NCBI GenBank assembly: GCA_015852425.1
Contig: JAAAIG010000325.1
Coordinates: 1 to 38,372 of the forward strand
Length of the DNA stretch: 38,372 nucleotides
Source of the DNA: Gryganskiella cystojenkinii
Taxonomy: Eukaryota > Mortierellomycota > Mortierellomycetes > Mortierellales > Mortierellaceae
Reading direction: 5' to 3'
The position numbers and the translations under genes are program-made. Positions 21,409 through 32,212 of this stretch are shown piece by piece (within the stretch, counting starts at the first letter, position 1; the number at the start of each line of letters is the position of its first letter). A model generated the notes under the pieces. That model made no database searches and was not told the DNA's origin. It saw only the letters and a list, made by a program, of their open reading frames with translations.

Positions 21409-23206
21409 ATGGACGAACCTAAATTGCATGCCATCACTGAGGGTAACAAACATGAACAATCTACTCAGGCACAGGATAAATTGAATTCGAGCAAATGGAA
21501 CTCACCTCTTCAGCTTTTTTTTTATTTTATGTTTTTATTTCATTCTGTAACCATTGATGCTGATCAGACGAGGCCGCATTGTACGACAGACAGATTCGTC
21601 TGTGGGGTCTGGAGGCACAACACCGGTAGGCACATGGACCTCAACGGATAGCCGTCCGCCCAAAAAAAAGGAACCTTATTTCCAGGAAACCAACGTATTA
21701 ATTTGATCCGCATCATTAATATTCTACTCTCGATAGGATGAGAAACGCGTCTATTTTGATTGCTGGTATGCGTGCACTGAGCAACGAGGTGTGCAAGAAT
21801 ATTATCCTCGCTGGCGTAGGGTCCATTACGATTCTGGATCATGAGAACATTACGGAACAGGATTTTGGAGCTCAGTTCTTGATCCGTGGAGAGACCAACC
21901 TCGGTCGCAATGTAAGGCTTTATTGAACCTCGCAAAAAAAACGTACAGGGGCAAAAGTCGCAATGACTAACAAACGAGAACTTTTCTTTCCTCTTTTCTC
22001 GTTTATAGCGCGCAGAGGCTGCTGCTGAGAAGGCGAGGCTGTTGAATCCCAGAGTCACTGTGGTTGTGGACAAGGAGGATATTGCCAAGAAGGATGACGC
22101 CTACTTTTCACAGTTCAATATCGTGTGTCTAACAGGATGTACGCCTGAGCAAATGGTAAGAGAAACAGAGTCATGCAGGTATGCAGAGTATGGAGAGGTG
22201 ACGAATGTGTATTAAACTGACACCCTTTTGGCCATAGATCCGTGTCGATGATGCTTGCAGAGATTACAAGACTGGAGTTTATGCTGCGGATGTCTATGGA
22301 TTCTATGGATACATTTTTTGCGATCTGAAGGAGCATCATTACAGGGAGTACGATTTCACGTTCAACAATATAGGGCAAGGACGTACATTCCAGATTGATA
22401 CGAGCCAAGGAAGCTAACTTGCTCTTGTTAACTTCGTCCTACTAGGGAGACCAAGGGTTCAAATTCAGAGACGGTTGTCCATGAGAAACATCAGAGTTAT
22501 TCCAGATTGAGTGACACACTCACCGTTCAGTTTGGGAACCCAAGTCCAAGAGTCCTTCGGCGAAAAGTCTCGCCACTCTTCTTTGCCATCCAAGGTATGT
22601 ATATGTCTTGATATTGTTGGGTCCGTGCTCGCGAAACATGACGCTTTTTCTTACGAGGATAGCGCGATACTCTCTTTTGGTCTAGTTCTTTGGCAATTCC
22701 AACAAAACAACGGCGGCAGGAAACCTCATGTCAGCTCTGCGGAGGATATGGAGGCGATGTACAAGCTCCGAGATACCAGACTCAAGGATGCTCAGGTCGA
22801 TCCTGCATTTGTCGACAACCAATTGATCCAGTAGGTGAAAGTGGGCTTCACTTTTCGAGATATGGATAGTGCATGACGGCACGGTCTTAAAGGCTAATGG
22901 TTGATCCTCTTTTTTTTTATATTTTCTCGAATAGGACTCTTGTTTCAACATCATCTGCAGAGATCATGCCCGTGTGTGCGATCGTAGGAGGATACCTTGC
23001 CCAGGATATCTTGAAGACACTGTCGGGAAAGGATGCACCGATCCTCAACTATTTCTTGTACAGCGGCATGGAAGGTAAGGATTACGAAGATCGCGTTCGA
23101 GGATGAGTGTGAGTGCGGTGTGATATAGAATCAAAATGGAAAACTAATCTCTTGGCATTTATTCTTCCACGTAGCTACTGGGCATGTCCACAACATCAAG
23201 AAGTAA
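21409..23206 (+). CDS. AOS1: SUMO-activating enzyme E1 subunit AOS1 (SAE1)
   Basis: Nine exons: 21409-21442, 21568-21625, 21737-21911, 22009-22155, 22238-22374, 22446-22594, 22686-22830, 22935-23074, 23175-23206; 338 residues (yeast 347, human 346). Family blocks are EAALYDRQIRLWGLEAQ, NEVCKNIILAGVGSITILD, FLIRGETNLGRNRAEA, VVCLTG-like FNIVCLTGC, VYGFYGYIFCDL, and C-terminal PVCAIVGGYLAQDILK with NYFLYSGMEG. AOS1 pairs with UBA2, which carries the catalytic cysteine, to adenylate SUMO. The intron after exon 5 closes only with a GC donor (AGG|GCAAGG); nearby GT donors give frameshifts or stops, apart from a weak CAC|GTTCAA site. The terminal exons are tiny (34 and 32 nt), and all phases agree. 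VTA1 follows on the same strand after 185 bp. Confidence 0.93.
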
Positions 23207-23235
23207 ACCAACTGACTAGAACCACTGTACAACAA

Positions 23236-23241
23236 AATAAA
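23236..23241 (+). terminator. Poly(A) signal of AOS1
   Basis: AATAAA 30 bp after the AOS1 stop, still upstream of the VTA1 ATG at 23392. Confidence 0.5.
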
Positions 23242-23391
23242 AATTGATCTCCTTCCCATCCACGCGATTCTTCGACTGGTCGCCAGTGTGACTGCTTTAA
23301 TTGAATGTGCCAAGGCTCTCACAATGGATGGAACACGTCTCTTTCGCCTTTTCCTTTTCATCCCGTCCTCAGCCTCATCCCACAATCCACA

Positions 23392-25243
23392 ATGTCAGCA
23401 GCAAACGTCCCTGAGGGACTCAAGAACATCACACCATTCCTGCAGCGTGCAGCACAACTTCAGGAGCGTGACCCCATCGTCTCGTACTATGGTACTTTTT
23501 TTTTTAGCATTTACCGCTTCGCAGCACTGTTTTTGCATGGATAGAATTTAGACTCTTCAGGCCATTTATTAACTTGAGCATCCGTATGCTCTGTCTTGAA
23601 TAGCCAACTACTATGCTGCCAAGCTCGCAATTGCCAAGGCGTCCAAGGAAAACCGAGGCTTTGTCGAGGAACTATTGAACGTTTTGGAAAAGGTATGACG
23701 TTTTGGGAAGCTGGAGCAAAACGAGTATGCGTGGCGCTCCCGAACACGCCTTCTGATGCACTTCCGTGCTCCTCTCCCTTTTGTCAATGTGCAAACAAAA
23801 TAGCAACGAAAGGATATTGGTGAGAACGAGGCCATCTCGAACGATCTTGTCGGATACGCTCATATCGAAAACTTCGCTATCAAGATCTTTAGCAAAGCTG
23901 ACAACGAGGACCGTGAAGGACAGGGCTCACAGTAAGTCACTACTAACATTTTTTTTTTTTACGATTTTGGACCGTCACGCCGCTTCTTGGCATCCTCACA
24001 CCTTTGACAAGTTGAAGCACTCAAGGAAGGCCTAAGTTACTAATCCGTGCCTCTCTCTCTCTCGATCAACGTCACTATTCTACATAGGAAAACGGCCAAG
24101 AACTTTGTCGCTGCGGCCAACTTTTTGGAGATGCTCAAGGTCTTTGGAGAGATTGATTCCGAGATTGAAGAAAAGATCAAGTATGCGAAATGGAGAGCGG
24201 CTGATATCGTCAAGGCTATCAGGGATGGACGTCAACCTGCTCCTCCACCAGACGCTCAAAAGTCGACTGGTGTAGATTTCGGATTGGACGTGACCATGAG
24301 TAGCTTGGATGCTGCTACAGACGCAACTAATGCCGCGGCAGAAACTCAGTCAGGGGGAGCCATGGACACGACAGGAGGATATACTAACGCCACGACATAT
24401 TCGCCCGCAGTCGCAGCTCCTACGTTCACACCTTCAAATGTGTCCGGGTCACAAGGAGGTCCTGCTTTCCCTACCATATCCAACTTTCCTTCACCGCCAG
24501 TTGGACATACCAATCCGATTAATAACTTCAATGGCAACGCTCCTCAGGGAACCAATAACTGGACCCAGCAGTCCCCTGCTGCTCCCACTGTTTTGAACTC
24601 GGCTTATATCCCTCCCGCGTCATCGCCGGCTCCTTCCAACATCTCCCATATTCAAAATCATCCAGCCCCACAGCAACCGTTTGTCAACCCTGATCTTGGA
24701 GGCTACGCACCTGCGGGACCTGTGAATCCAACACCTATGAATCAGACTCCTTACGGACAGCAACAACCTCCTCAGCAGCCTCAGCATCCTTCGACTTTTG
24801 GATCACCCTCAGCTCCTTATACTCCACAACCGTCGATCCCTCCTCAGCAACCTCCCCATCAACCTCCTCAACAACCATATTACCATCCTCAGTCTACGCC
24901 AACTCCGCCACCTGTGCCCCAGCCACAACAATATCAGTTGCCCTACAACCCTTTGCCGATTCAGGTTCTAGATCCAGCCGTGAGCACGCAGGTTCAAAAG
25001 CACTGTAAGTGGACCATCTCATCATTGACTTATGATGATATCCCTGCTGCGATCGATAACCTGGAAAAGGCGCTTGCTCTCCTTCGTGTAAGTTGTTGTA
25101 GTCGTTGTCGCGATGGCGTGTTTTTTTAAATGTACGGGGGAATGATTCCAGAGAGGTTTTAAAGTCTAACTTGACCCTGCCTCACTCTCTTTTTCCTCCT
25201 CATTTCGCGTTTTTAGCCATACCAAGGACATGCTGCCAGGTAG
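23392..25243 (+). CDS. VTA1: VTA1/LIP5, ESCRT-III / VPS4 cofactor
   Basis: Five exons: 23392-23491, 23604-23692, 23804-23931, 24088-25087, 25217-25243; GT-AG introns; 447 residues (yeast 330, human 307). The N-terminal two-MIT domain (residues about 1-165) shows ITPFLQRAAQLQERDPIVSYY, ANYYAAKLAI and FLEMLKVFGEIDSEIEEKIK then KYAKWRAADI. A long Pro/Gln-rich linker follows (residues about 170-390, with QQPPQQPQ runs), which explains the extra length. The C-terminal VTA1 dimerisation domain is VQKHCKWTISSLTYDDIPAA then NLEKALALLR. VTA1 binds and stimulates the VPS4 ATPase that takes ESCRT-III apart at endosomes. The last exon codes for only eight residues. Confidence 0.94.
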
Positions 25244-25245
25244 AG

Positions 25246-25251
25246 AATAAA
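25246..25251 (+). terminator. Poly(A) signal of VTA1
   Basis: AATAAA three bases after the stop codon. Confidence 0.45.
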
Positions 25252-26376
25252 GTCGTATGGTGCAAAACGAGAAAGTATTCGATATCAACATACAAAGGAA
25301 CTTCTGTGCGCCAGCTACTTTTGGGGGTCTCCTGAAATAACCCTTAGGGAGGAGGTTTTTTATTAAAAAATGCACAATTACATTGGATCGCCTGGGATTT
25401 TGTCTGGCAGCAAAAATTTTATTCTAAAAACATTGTTCGGAACAAAATCGCTATCTGATTGTTCTCACCACACAGTAAGGACTCCATGGATTAGCAAGAG
25501 AACTTCATGTCGTCAATGATGATCACCGGAGTGGAAGCTTCTTCGGGAGGGTGAATATTGCAGGTCCGGTCTGACTCTTCTTGTGCGCTACAGATTCGAC
25601 GTCAGGGTCTAAGGTGTCTTTCATGATCAGCTTGCGAGAGGAGAGCTTTTTGATCAAAGAACATCGCCACACTGTGCCATTATGGTGAAGGAAATCTGCG
25701 TTCTACAAAAACTTCTAGGACTTAATCTTATGCCTGATGTGGTGTTGGAGCTCCGCCGACTCTTGAAGATTGAAGAGTAAAGAGTAGATACTTTGGCTTA
25801 AAGGGGTAGAAAAAAGTATGAAAAAACATACGAAGAGTATCAGAAAAGTATCCAAAAAAAAGTACTATCTGCAAGAGAAGAGCGGGAGGAGCGCAAAATA
25901 ATTATCTGCGAACCGCATAACTTGGGAAAATACAGGAAAGTATCGAGGATGTGTAACAGTCCCGCGGCGCATCGCGCAATACTTTTTCAAAAAGTATAAA
26001 GACGTCTATTTCGCGTTCTTTCGGTCCAAGGTGTGAAAAGTAGGGTGTGTGAGAGCATGATTGATGAAGGCAGTGGGAAATCAAGGCGGAGGCAGTCAGC
26101 TGTACAGCTGTGCTTTCAGGCGTCAATGTGACGCCACAATTTTTATTTATTCTTGCACTTTGCGAGTTTGTTGATAGTTTTCACCTTCTCACACTCTTAT
26201 TCATTCGGAACAGTCCATACATCCCGCGCTCTTACACCCGTTCCATCCCACGTCTTGTATGACCACTTTAACTACTCTTTGGGATCTTGCCGAGGTACAT
26301 CCAGGAAGACTGTTTACCAGGAACATCTCAGTGATCATCGACCATCTCTTTTCATATCGGCAACTTACAAGCAGGT
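25252..26376. other. Intergenic region, no gene seen
   Basis: A/T-rich, with many AAGTAT/GTATC words on both strands at 25780-26000 and a perfect inverted repeat at 25979-25997. A plus-strand frame at 26259-26396 (MTTLTTLWDLAEVHPGRLF) has protein-like composition but ends soon at a TGA. Confidence 0.4.
25979..25997. repeat. Perfect 9-bp inverted repeat with 1-bp centre
   Basis: ATACTTTTT-C-AAAAAGTAT. It would form a short A/T-rich hairpin or a protein-binding palindrome; no role can be assigned. Confidence 0.6.
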
Positions 26377-27089
26377 ATGCCACCATCGAAAACTGATGAA
26401 AGCGCAGGCCCAAGAAGCAAGTATTCAGTATCAGATGGGGCATCCCTGCAACAAGGTTCGTCGAGAGTGTATAGGAGAAACCTGGTTATCGTAGCAAATT
26501 CGGCAACTGCTCCAGTGTGTATTGACGAGGACGTAAGTCACTCGCGCTATTAACAGTTTTCAACTCCAACAATGTATAATAGTCTTATTTCGTTTTCCTA
26601 TATAGTTTGGCGGGTCAACGTGCTTGTAAATGAACTTGAGCATGATGAGTATCCTATTTCTTCTAGGCTGTAAAGTACGACTCCGTCGAAAAGGACATTA
26701 AGGTATGCATCAAGCTGAGAGAGCGAGGATAAAAGCTCCATCTTGCGTGAGAAAAAAAAAAAAAAAGAAAAGAAACGGAAACGGAAAAGGAAATGGAAAC
26801 GGAAACAGAACGTAAATGGAAACGGAAACAGAAACAGAAACAGAACATAAACGGAAACAGAAACGGAAATGGAATGTAACTTAGTTGCCTCTTTGTGACC
26901 ATCCCGGTGTAGCTCAACGACGAGTTTGCGCAGCCAATAGGTTGGAGGATCCTGAAATGAACTTGACAACGGGATAACGGTCATGATACAATCTTTTTGT
27001 TGACAGAACACGACAGACAAGAGCCAAGATGGATTATAGGAACTGGACCAGTGTGCGTGTTTGATTTTCTGGTGCTTCCGCAACACTAG
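26377..27089 (+). CDS. Candidate four-exon small protein, unrecognised
   Basis: Proposed exons: 26377-26532, 26667-26702, 26913-26940, 27007-27089; 100 residues. The first intron has a strong GTAAGT donor. Phases agree throughout and the frame ends at a TAG. Exon 1 gives MPPSKTDESAGPRSKYSVSD and RRNLVIVANSATAPVCIDED; exon 2 AVKYDSVEKDIK; exons 3 and 4 LNDEFAQPI and EPRWIIGTGPVCVFDFLV. Intron 2 contains the GGAAAC-type microsatellite. There is no signal peptide and no known domain. It could also be the remains of a longer gene that went on into the degenerate sequence downstream. The splice model is an inference from consensus sites alone. Confidence 0.35.
26771..26876 (+). repeat. (G/A)GAAAC hexanucleotide microsatellite
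   Basis: Imperfect tandem GGAAAC, AGAAAC and GGAAAT units directly after an A-rich tract (26752-26770). It gives long aromatic or Asn/Gly-rich false frames on both strands. Confidence 0.85.
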
Positions 27090-27202
27090 TCGCGGTCCTC
27101 ATAGCAAGCCTGCGAGCATGATCGACTCTGAATGGACTAGCCATCTTTCAGGAACGGGAAAGCATTACCCTATGGTCATCCCGACCAGATCCTAGTAGCA
27201 CG

Positions 27203-27745
27203 TTGCTTGAAATGCAAGAGGTGGGTTTAATTTCTTTTGTTTTGAGTTTTCCCTTATCATTCACTTACGACTCAACAAAACACACGTTCTCTCTTTCTAT
27301 AGATATTAGTCTATCCATAGACTGTACTCTTGACCAGAGAGTGACGTTTTTGGATTCATTGGAGCAGTCAGTGGCGATTGGATTCAAAGGCGTCGATGAA
27401 TTATTGACCGAGATCAAGTTAAGCGGGGCACTTTTGACCCGTCTGCTGGACATGATGACACATGGTGCGATCCCACCCCTTCTGGTACATGTTGAGCAAC
27501 AACGGGGCAGCGGCGGCCAAGCGCATAGAGATTGGCTTTCGGATCTTCAATGCGACTACGGTTCTGTCCCTCATCGAGTCGTTGCAAGGACACTCTCAGC
27601 TCATTGGCTGGATCTTCGTTATCAAGCTGATTTCTATCGTGTAATCAACACACCTTGTGATTTGGATGATGTTCTCTTCAGTGAACACGACGTGAACTAC
27701 GCTAAAGGAATGATATCTGCACTCCTGGATTCCAAGGTGTTTTGA
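27203..27745 (+). other. Open frame of uncertain status
   Basis: 180 codons from a non-ATG start. The middle (VTFLDSLEQSVAIGFKGVDE, then LLTEIKLSGALLTRLLDMM) looks like a helical protein exon, preceded by a TTTCTATAG acceptor-like site at about 27293-27301. The ends look random. No family recognised; possibly an exon of a decayed gene. Confidence 0.25.
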
Positions 27746-28136
27746 GCCCTCAGGCGTGACTCTGAAGTACCTATGTGACTCGTCAGGACTTAAACAAGTT
27801 AACATTTGACTCGAAGTCTCTGAGGGACGGTCCCTCATCACCACAGTAACTACAACCTTCTTCGTCAATGCTCCCTCGTCCTTCTCAATCGCTGCCTCTC
27901 CTATTTACGGCTACGCTATTTGTCGTTGTGGCATTCTCTCACGCTGTCTCTCTGCTTCTTTCGCAAGCACACAAATATTTTAATCGCATAGTCAGGTAAC
28001 GTACACAAACTCATTGCAGACAAATGGTGGCACTTAGGTGATGGATAATTCCCAAACACTATCAGAATTTACCTCACTCGGTGCTTCTTTAGCGAGTCGT
28101 ATATAGTGCGAAGGAAAACTTCCAGGTTGGTTACTC

Positions 28137-28144
28137 TATATATA
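28137..28144 (+). promoter_or_regulatory. TATA-like box upstream of the LRR-like pseudogene
   Basis: TATATATA 55 bp before the ATG at 28192. Confidence 0.4.
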
Positions 28145-28191
28145 GCCGAGCCTGACCTCATCCACCTTGGACGACGGCAGCTCTAGCGGCC

Positions 28192-29980
28192 ATGAGAGTA
28201 CACCAACGGACCCTAGACCTTCATGGTCCCTTGGAGAACGTCGAGTACAATATGGACTGGATCTCAACTAGACAGACTACCGCCAAAGAACATTCTCTTT
28301 TGGATCAATTGTGCAAGTCTATGACCTTGTTGCTTGATATCAGCCACAGTGGTCCCATCTCCTACAGCTGCCAGCAGACCAAACACACCATGGAGACATA
28401 TTTGCTGCCGAGGCTCCGACACCTCTCAATCACCTGGTCTGCTACCAATTACTCGGATCTGCTTTGGTATTTGGGACGCCTCCAAAACCTCAAGGTCCTA
28501 GAGCTGCATCGATTTGAAGAGTGGTATCCGATCCATTGCTTCTTCGATGTTCAAATGTCCTTTTGGATTTGGAGGAGTTGATGCTCGACATTGCGTGCTT
28601 GAGAGACGACATGTTGGCAGAATTCTTAAAGCTGAGCTGCCAAGGATGGTTGACTGTTACCCTGGCGCCTTCAGGTGACCTAGGTGAGATGGCCACAGAG
28701 GAGCTTATGCGGCATACCAAGACAATCAAAAAGCTGGTAACTGAAGGTCTTTCCGGGTTTACAAGCTCTTGGTTTATCAGATTCTAAAGCGGCGAAAGTG
28801 CTTGAAGACCTTAAAGGTTTTCCTTTCTCTCGACCGTCAGACTACGGGTACGACCTCGCTCTTGATGTTAATCAAGTCGAGTTGGCCGTCGACGTTGTCC
28901 TTAAGAGCCTTGGTGACGAAGAAGGGGAACAGGGCGGAGCTGTTGCTAAGGAGGGCGAAGAGAGCGATGACACACCATAAGAGGGAGCGTGCGCCAACGC
29001 GGTTGAGGCCCATGGTGCGACTTTAATCTTGAAGGGACTCTGTCCTTCAACGAAGGTAGAGATGGTATCGCATTCAGTTGTTCGTGGAAGCGCAGGTTCT
29101 CTAAAAATCCGGTCTTTGCTGGCCATGTGCGACTCACCTGAGTAGATTGGTGATTAGAATTAGAGGGATCCCTAGATCAGACATTGTAGTCGTACGGGGT
29201 CGACTCTGATCAGATGTGACCGAGGAGATCATTGGCTTGCACCACAAGGCCTACAAGCTCTTGGGACGCTTTATGTCGCTTCGGGAACTTGATTTGGGCC
29301 ACGGAACCGAAAATTTGTCAAGCTCGATTGAGAGGACGCCTCATTGAGCCCAGTTGTGGCCAGCAGTGAACGAGAATCGGATTCAGATGGGTTGACTTTC
29401 ACTGTCACTAATGACGGGTCTCTGATACCTTGGCGAGCTGAGGAAGCTTCGGTGGTTGGACATCACTGGTCTCGCGCACGGAATGAGTGTGGATGAGATC
29501 CGATGGTGGGACCAGATCTCTCCTGCTCCATACCATTTCCTTGGTTCACGGATGTGTGAAGTTGGCCCACGTATTGCTCTTTGAGCTTAGCCACCTTCTT
29601 CCCATAACAAGATTCATGGTGGTGAAATGCGTCGAGTACTGGTAGTGCAGCTTCCAGTGCTAAACGGCAACGTGCCTTCACTTGGTCAAATCGTCCATAT
29701 CGACTCTCTCCATGTGATCACTCGTGAGGATGCGATGCACGATGAACCATACTGACAGTGCCACATATTCCATGCTCTTAGGTGTCTAAATGCGCACTGT
29801 TGCCATACCTAGAGAACTCAGTCTCCCCGCAAAATCTCGCTGGTGCCGTTTATGAATCTGCTTCCAGATATTAACGACAAGGATAGGATCATAAGAGGCT
29901 GGTGGGAAGCCTTGGGCTACCTTCAAAATCGCTCATCATTGGAAGAGCACCAGTGGAGCTCATCACATTGCCAGTAAAAA
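28192..29980 (+). pseudogene. F-box/LRR-like protein, decayed
   Basis: A series of leucine-rich helix/strand units is spread over changing plus-strand frames. The units include LLPRLRHLSITW, YLGRLQNLKVLELHRFEEW (about 28380-28520), LLDLEELMLDIACLRDDMLA (28560-28620), CLKTLKVF (28800), LLGRFMSLRELDLGHGTEN (about 29255-29310) and LGELRKLRWLDITGLAHGMS (about 29430-29490). The spacing of LxxLxxLxL motifs is that of LRR proteins, common in expanded F-box/LRR families in Mortierella-type fungi; no F-box itself was seen. At least three frame changes and several stops (for example TAA at 28978-28980) show it is not functional. The original start may be the ATG at 28192, just after a TATA box. Confidence 0.6.
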
Positions 29981-30368
29981 TGAATGTCTCCTTACTCCGA
30001 GGATGGACAACACAGGAAAATAAAAAATAAGTCTTCAGCATTCATGGCGCCACTTGTACAGTCTATCTCTAAATTCATACATTATCCGATACCCTCTTTT
30101 TTTGGACATATCAAAGGTGTGTACCAAAGCGAATTAAGAATTATCCGAACGTCGTGCTTCATATAGTCTTGTAGTCCGCCTCAAGACCTAGGTTGTGGAC
30201 CATGACGTGCTACCTCTCCCACCAATGTGCTGCAGGTCGTCAGTCACCTTAAAAAAAAGAACAAAAGTTTGGCTTTTTTTGGTTGGTGACCAGAAATAAA
30301 GGCCCACGCTGCCACGTGTGAACGAGCCACTAAACAAGCGCACACACTGCGAAGGAACGAAAAAATTG
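29981..30368. other. Intergenic, no gene seen
   Basis: No coding or structural signal apart from the poly(A) signal of the next minus-strand gene at its edge. Confidence 0.5.
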
Positions 30369-30374
30369 TTTATT
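30369..30374 (-). terminator. Poly(A) signal of the 30392-32212 gene
   Basis: AATAAA on the minus strand, 18 bp after the stop codon. Confidence 0.55.
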
Positions 30375-30391
30375 TTGGGTGATGTGCATTC

Positions 30392-32212
30392 TCATGCGGC
30401 AGTTGAGGTCGCACCAAAGAGCAAGTTGGTCGAAACAGCAGAGAGGGACCAATATCTCCGATGACCACGCTCACCATTGTTGTTGCTGCTGTTGATCCTG
30501 CTCTCTTCGGTGTCGTCCTCGTGCTCCCTTTCGGCTGTCAAGAGACGGCCCCTTGATCCGGAGCCTGGCGCAGCAGTAGTAGCTTGAGGTGAAGAGGACG
30601 AGGAGGAAGTGGAAGGAACCAAGAAGGATTGACTCTGTCGGCCCAAGTTTGTGAACGTAATCGTCCATCGTTTCTTCTTCTCGCACGATGCCGCGGTGGC
30701 TTCGCTGCGACGACGTCGGTGTTGGGACTGTGAGGGATGAGCATCAAGGCCATCTTTACTGGAGATGGTGGTGAGGGTGGCGTTGCTGGTGGTCATGGTT
30801 GTGTCTTGACTGGTTCTAAATAAGGTTACGGGAGCCCTCAAATGTTTTAGGACTGTGGACTTGAAAGAAGAGGACGAAGTTGGAGTAATCCACGTGGACG
30901 ACCGCACGGCACGAGGGAATCCCATGCCACAACCAACTCCGCCTCGAACACTATCGTCATCCTCTGTTTCGTCTGCCTCTTGCTCCTCCGTTTCGTTTTC
31001 TGGTTCGTCTTGTGAGCCTGGGCCTGCACTAGAGGAAGAAGAGGAAGAATCGGTTGAGGAGATGGATGCTCTCTTTTGATGGTCCACTCCAGCCCATATA
31101 ACTGCTCCAGCCCCCTCTCTATCATGACCATATTGTTGTTGTTGGGAATATGAAAGTGTTGTGGCTCTCGTATTTGACGGGGTGGTTGCTGCACTATCAG
31201 GAGATGGTTGTCGTGGCATAACCGCAGTGACCGTTGTTGGGCTTGCAGGTGTGGCTGAATTTGGTGCTGACGAAGATGCAGAGGTCAATCCACTGAGGCT
31301 CAAACTCAACCCCGACAGCCATCGTTGTTCCTTCAGTCGCGATCCAAGACCTGACCAGGGCAAAGCCGCACTCGAGGGCGAAATCGAAACGGGCAGCAAA
31401 GAGGTTGAGGGTAACGTGGCCTGTAAGCGATGGTGCCTTTGTCGTCGTCGCTTTTGTTGTTGCTGATCCTTGAAACAGTCTTGACAGATTCGTTGCACAT
31501 ACCCAAGGCCAAAGCAATCAGCACAGACTTGTCGACCATTGAAACAAAAAATGCAAGACGGCGGTAGGGGCGGGGATAGAGTAGAGCTGTTGTTTCCTGC
31601 TGACGCTCCGTTTGCTATGGTTGTTTGTTTGTGAGGGGAAGTTTGTTGTTGTTGTTGTTGTTGTTGTTGCCAAGGTGGTGCAGGAAAAGACGTTGATCCT
31701 GTTGTTGGTATTGTCGGTGATACAGGCTGTGAACGTGTGAGCTCGGAGGAAGGAGGGATCAAGTTGTGTGACGGCGAAGTCATAGAGAATGGAGATACTG
31801 GCGACGTCGACAGAGAAGTAACAAGGTGTGGTTTGATCTTTTTTCCTTGACGAGGATAAGAGTTTGTTGAGGAACTCGATGTGCGTAGATCAACAGTAGA
31901 GTCGGTTGGTGAGCAGTGAGAAGAGGATGAAGAAGAATCCGAAGAGAGTCGAGGATGTTGATGTTGAGGTGGTGGAGAGGAAGATACACACGAGACTTGT
32001 TGGAGTCGATGCTGAATATCTTGCTTTGTTGCATGATATTGGCCTTGCAGAGGCGAGGAAAGTGGGTGGTGATTGCACATGGGGCAGTTGTTGGAGCCCA
32101 GGGTGCATTTTCGACAACGATCTCGGACAAAGCCTCGAACGCAGGAGGGGTTGCAATTGGCAGCACAAGATTTGAAGGCGGACGAAGGGATCGTAGTGGT
32201 GACTGTGGGCAT
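30392..32212 (-). CDS. Cys-rich, poly-Q/Ser-rich protein with a DnaJ-type CxxCxGxG motif
   Basis: A single-exon protein of 606 residues. Two cysteine clusters stand out in an otherwise low-complexity chain. Residues 16-46: C-X3-C-X3-C-X8-C-X2-C-X6-C-X2-C, followed by two His. Residues 220-246: C-X2-C-X6-C-X2-C-X9-C-X2-C, in which CADCFGLG (230-237) is an exact CxxCxGxG motif as in DnaJ zinc domains, with degenerate copies on each side. Between them lie Ser/Pro-rich sequence and nine Gln (182-190). After them come Ser/Thr-rich stretches, an acidic run (ENETEEQEADETEDDD) and a C-terminal RRYWSLSAVSTNLLFG. There is no J domain, signal peptide or membrane segment. Zinc binding is likely; the role is unknown. 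The frame is intact over 1.8 kb of repeats, which argues for a real gene. Confidence 0.8.
   Translation of the reverse strand: MPTVTTTIPSSAFKSCAANCNPSCVRGFVRDRCRKCTLGSNNCPMCNHHPLSSPLQGQYHATKQDIQHRLQQVSCVSSSPPPQHQHPRLSSDSSSSSSHCSPTDSTVDLRTSSSSTNSYPRQGKKIKPHLVTSLSTSPVSPFSMTSPSHNLIPPSSELTRSQPVSPTIPTTGSTSFPAPPWQQQQQQQQQTSPHKQTTIANGASAGNNSSTLSPPLPPSCIFCFNGRQVCADCFGLGYVQRICQDCFKDQQQQKRRRQRHHRLQATLPSTSLLPVSISPSSAALPWSGLGSRLKEQRWLSGLSLSLSGLTSASSSAPNSATPASPTTVTAVMPRQPSPDSAATTPSNTRATTLSYSQQQQYGHDREGAGAVIWAGVDHQKRASISSTDSSSSSSSAGPGSQDEPENETEEQEADETEDDDSVRGGVGCGMGFPRAVRSSTWITPTSSSSFKSTVLKHLRAPVTLFRTSQDTTMTTSNATLTTISSKDGLDAHPSQSQHRRRRSEATAASCEKKKRWTITFTNLGRQSQSFLVPSTSSSSSSPQATTAAPGSGSRGRLLTAEREHEDDTEESRINSSNNNGERGHRRYWSLSAVSTNLLFGATSTAA

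Noticed and set aside
26598..27086. Minus-strand frame with Phe-rich repeats (162 codons)
   Set aside because: Its middle is the reverse of the GGAAAC microsatellite; the composition is that of a simple repeat.
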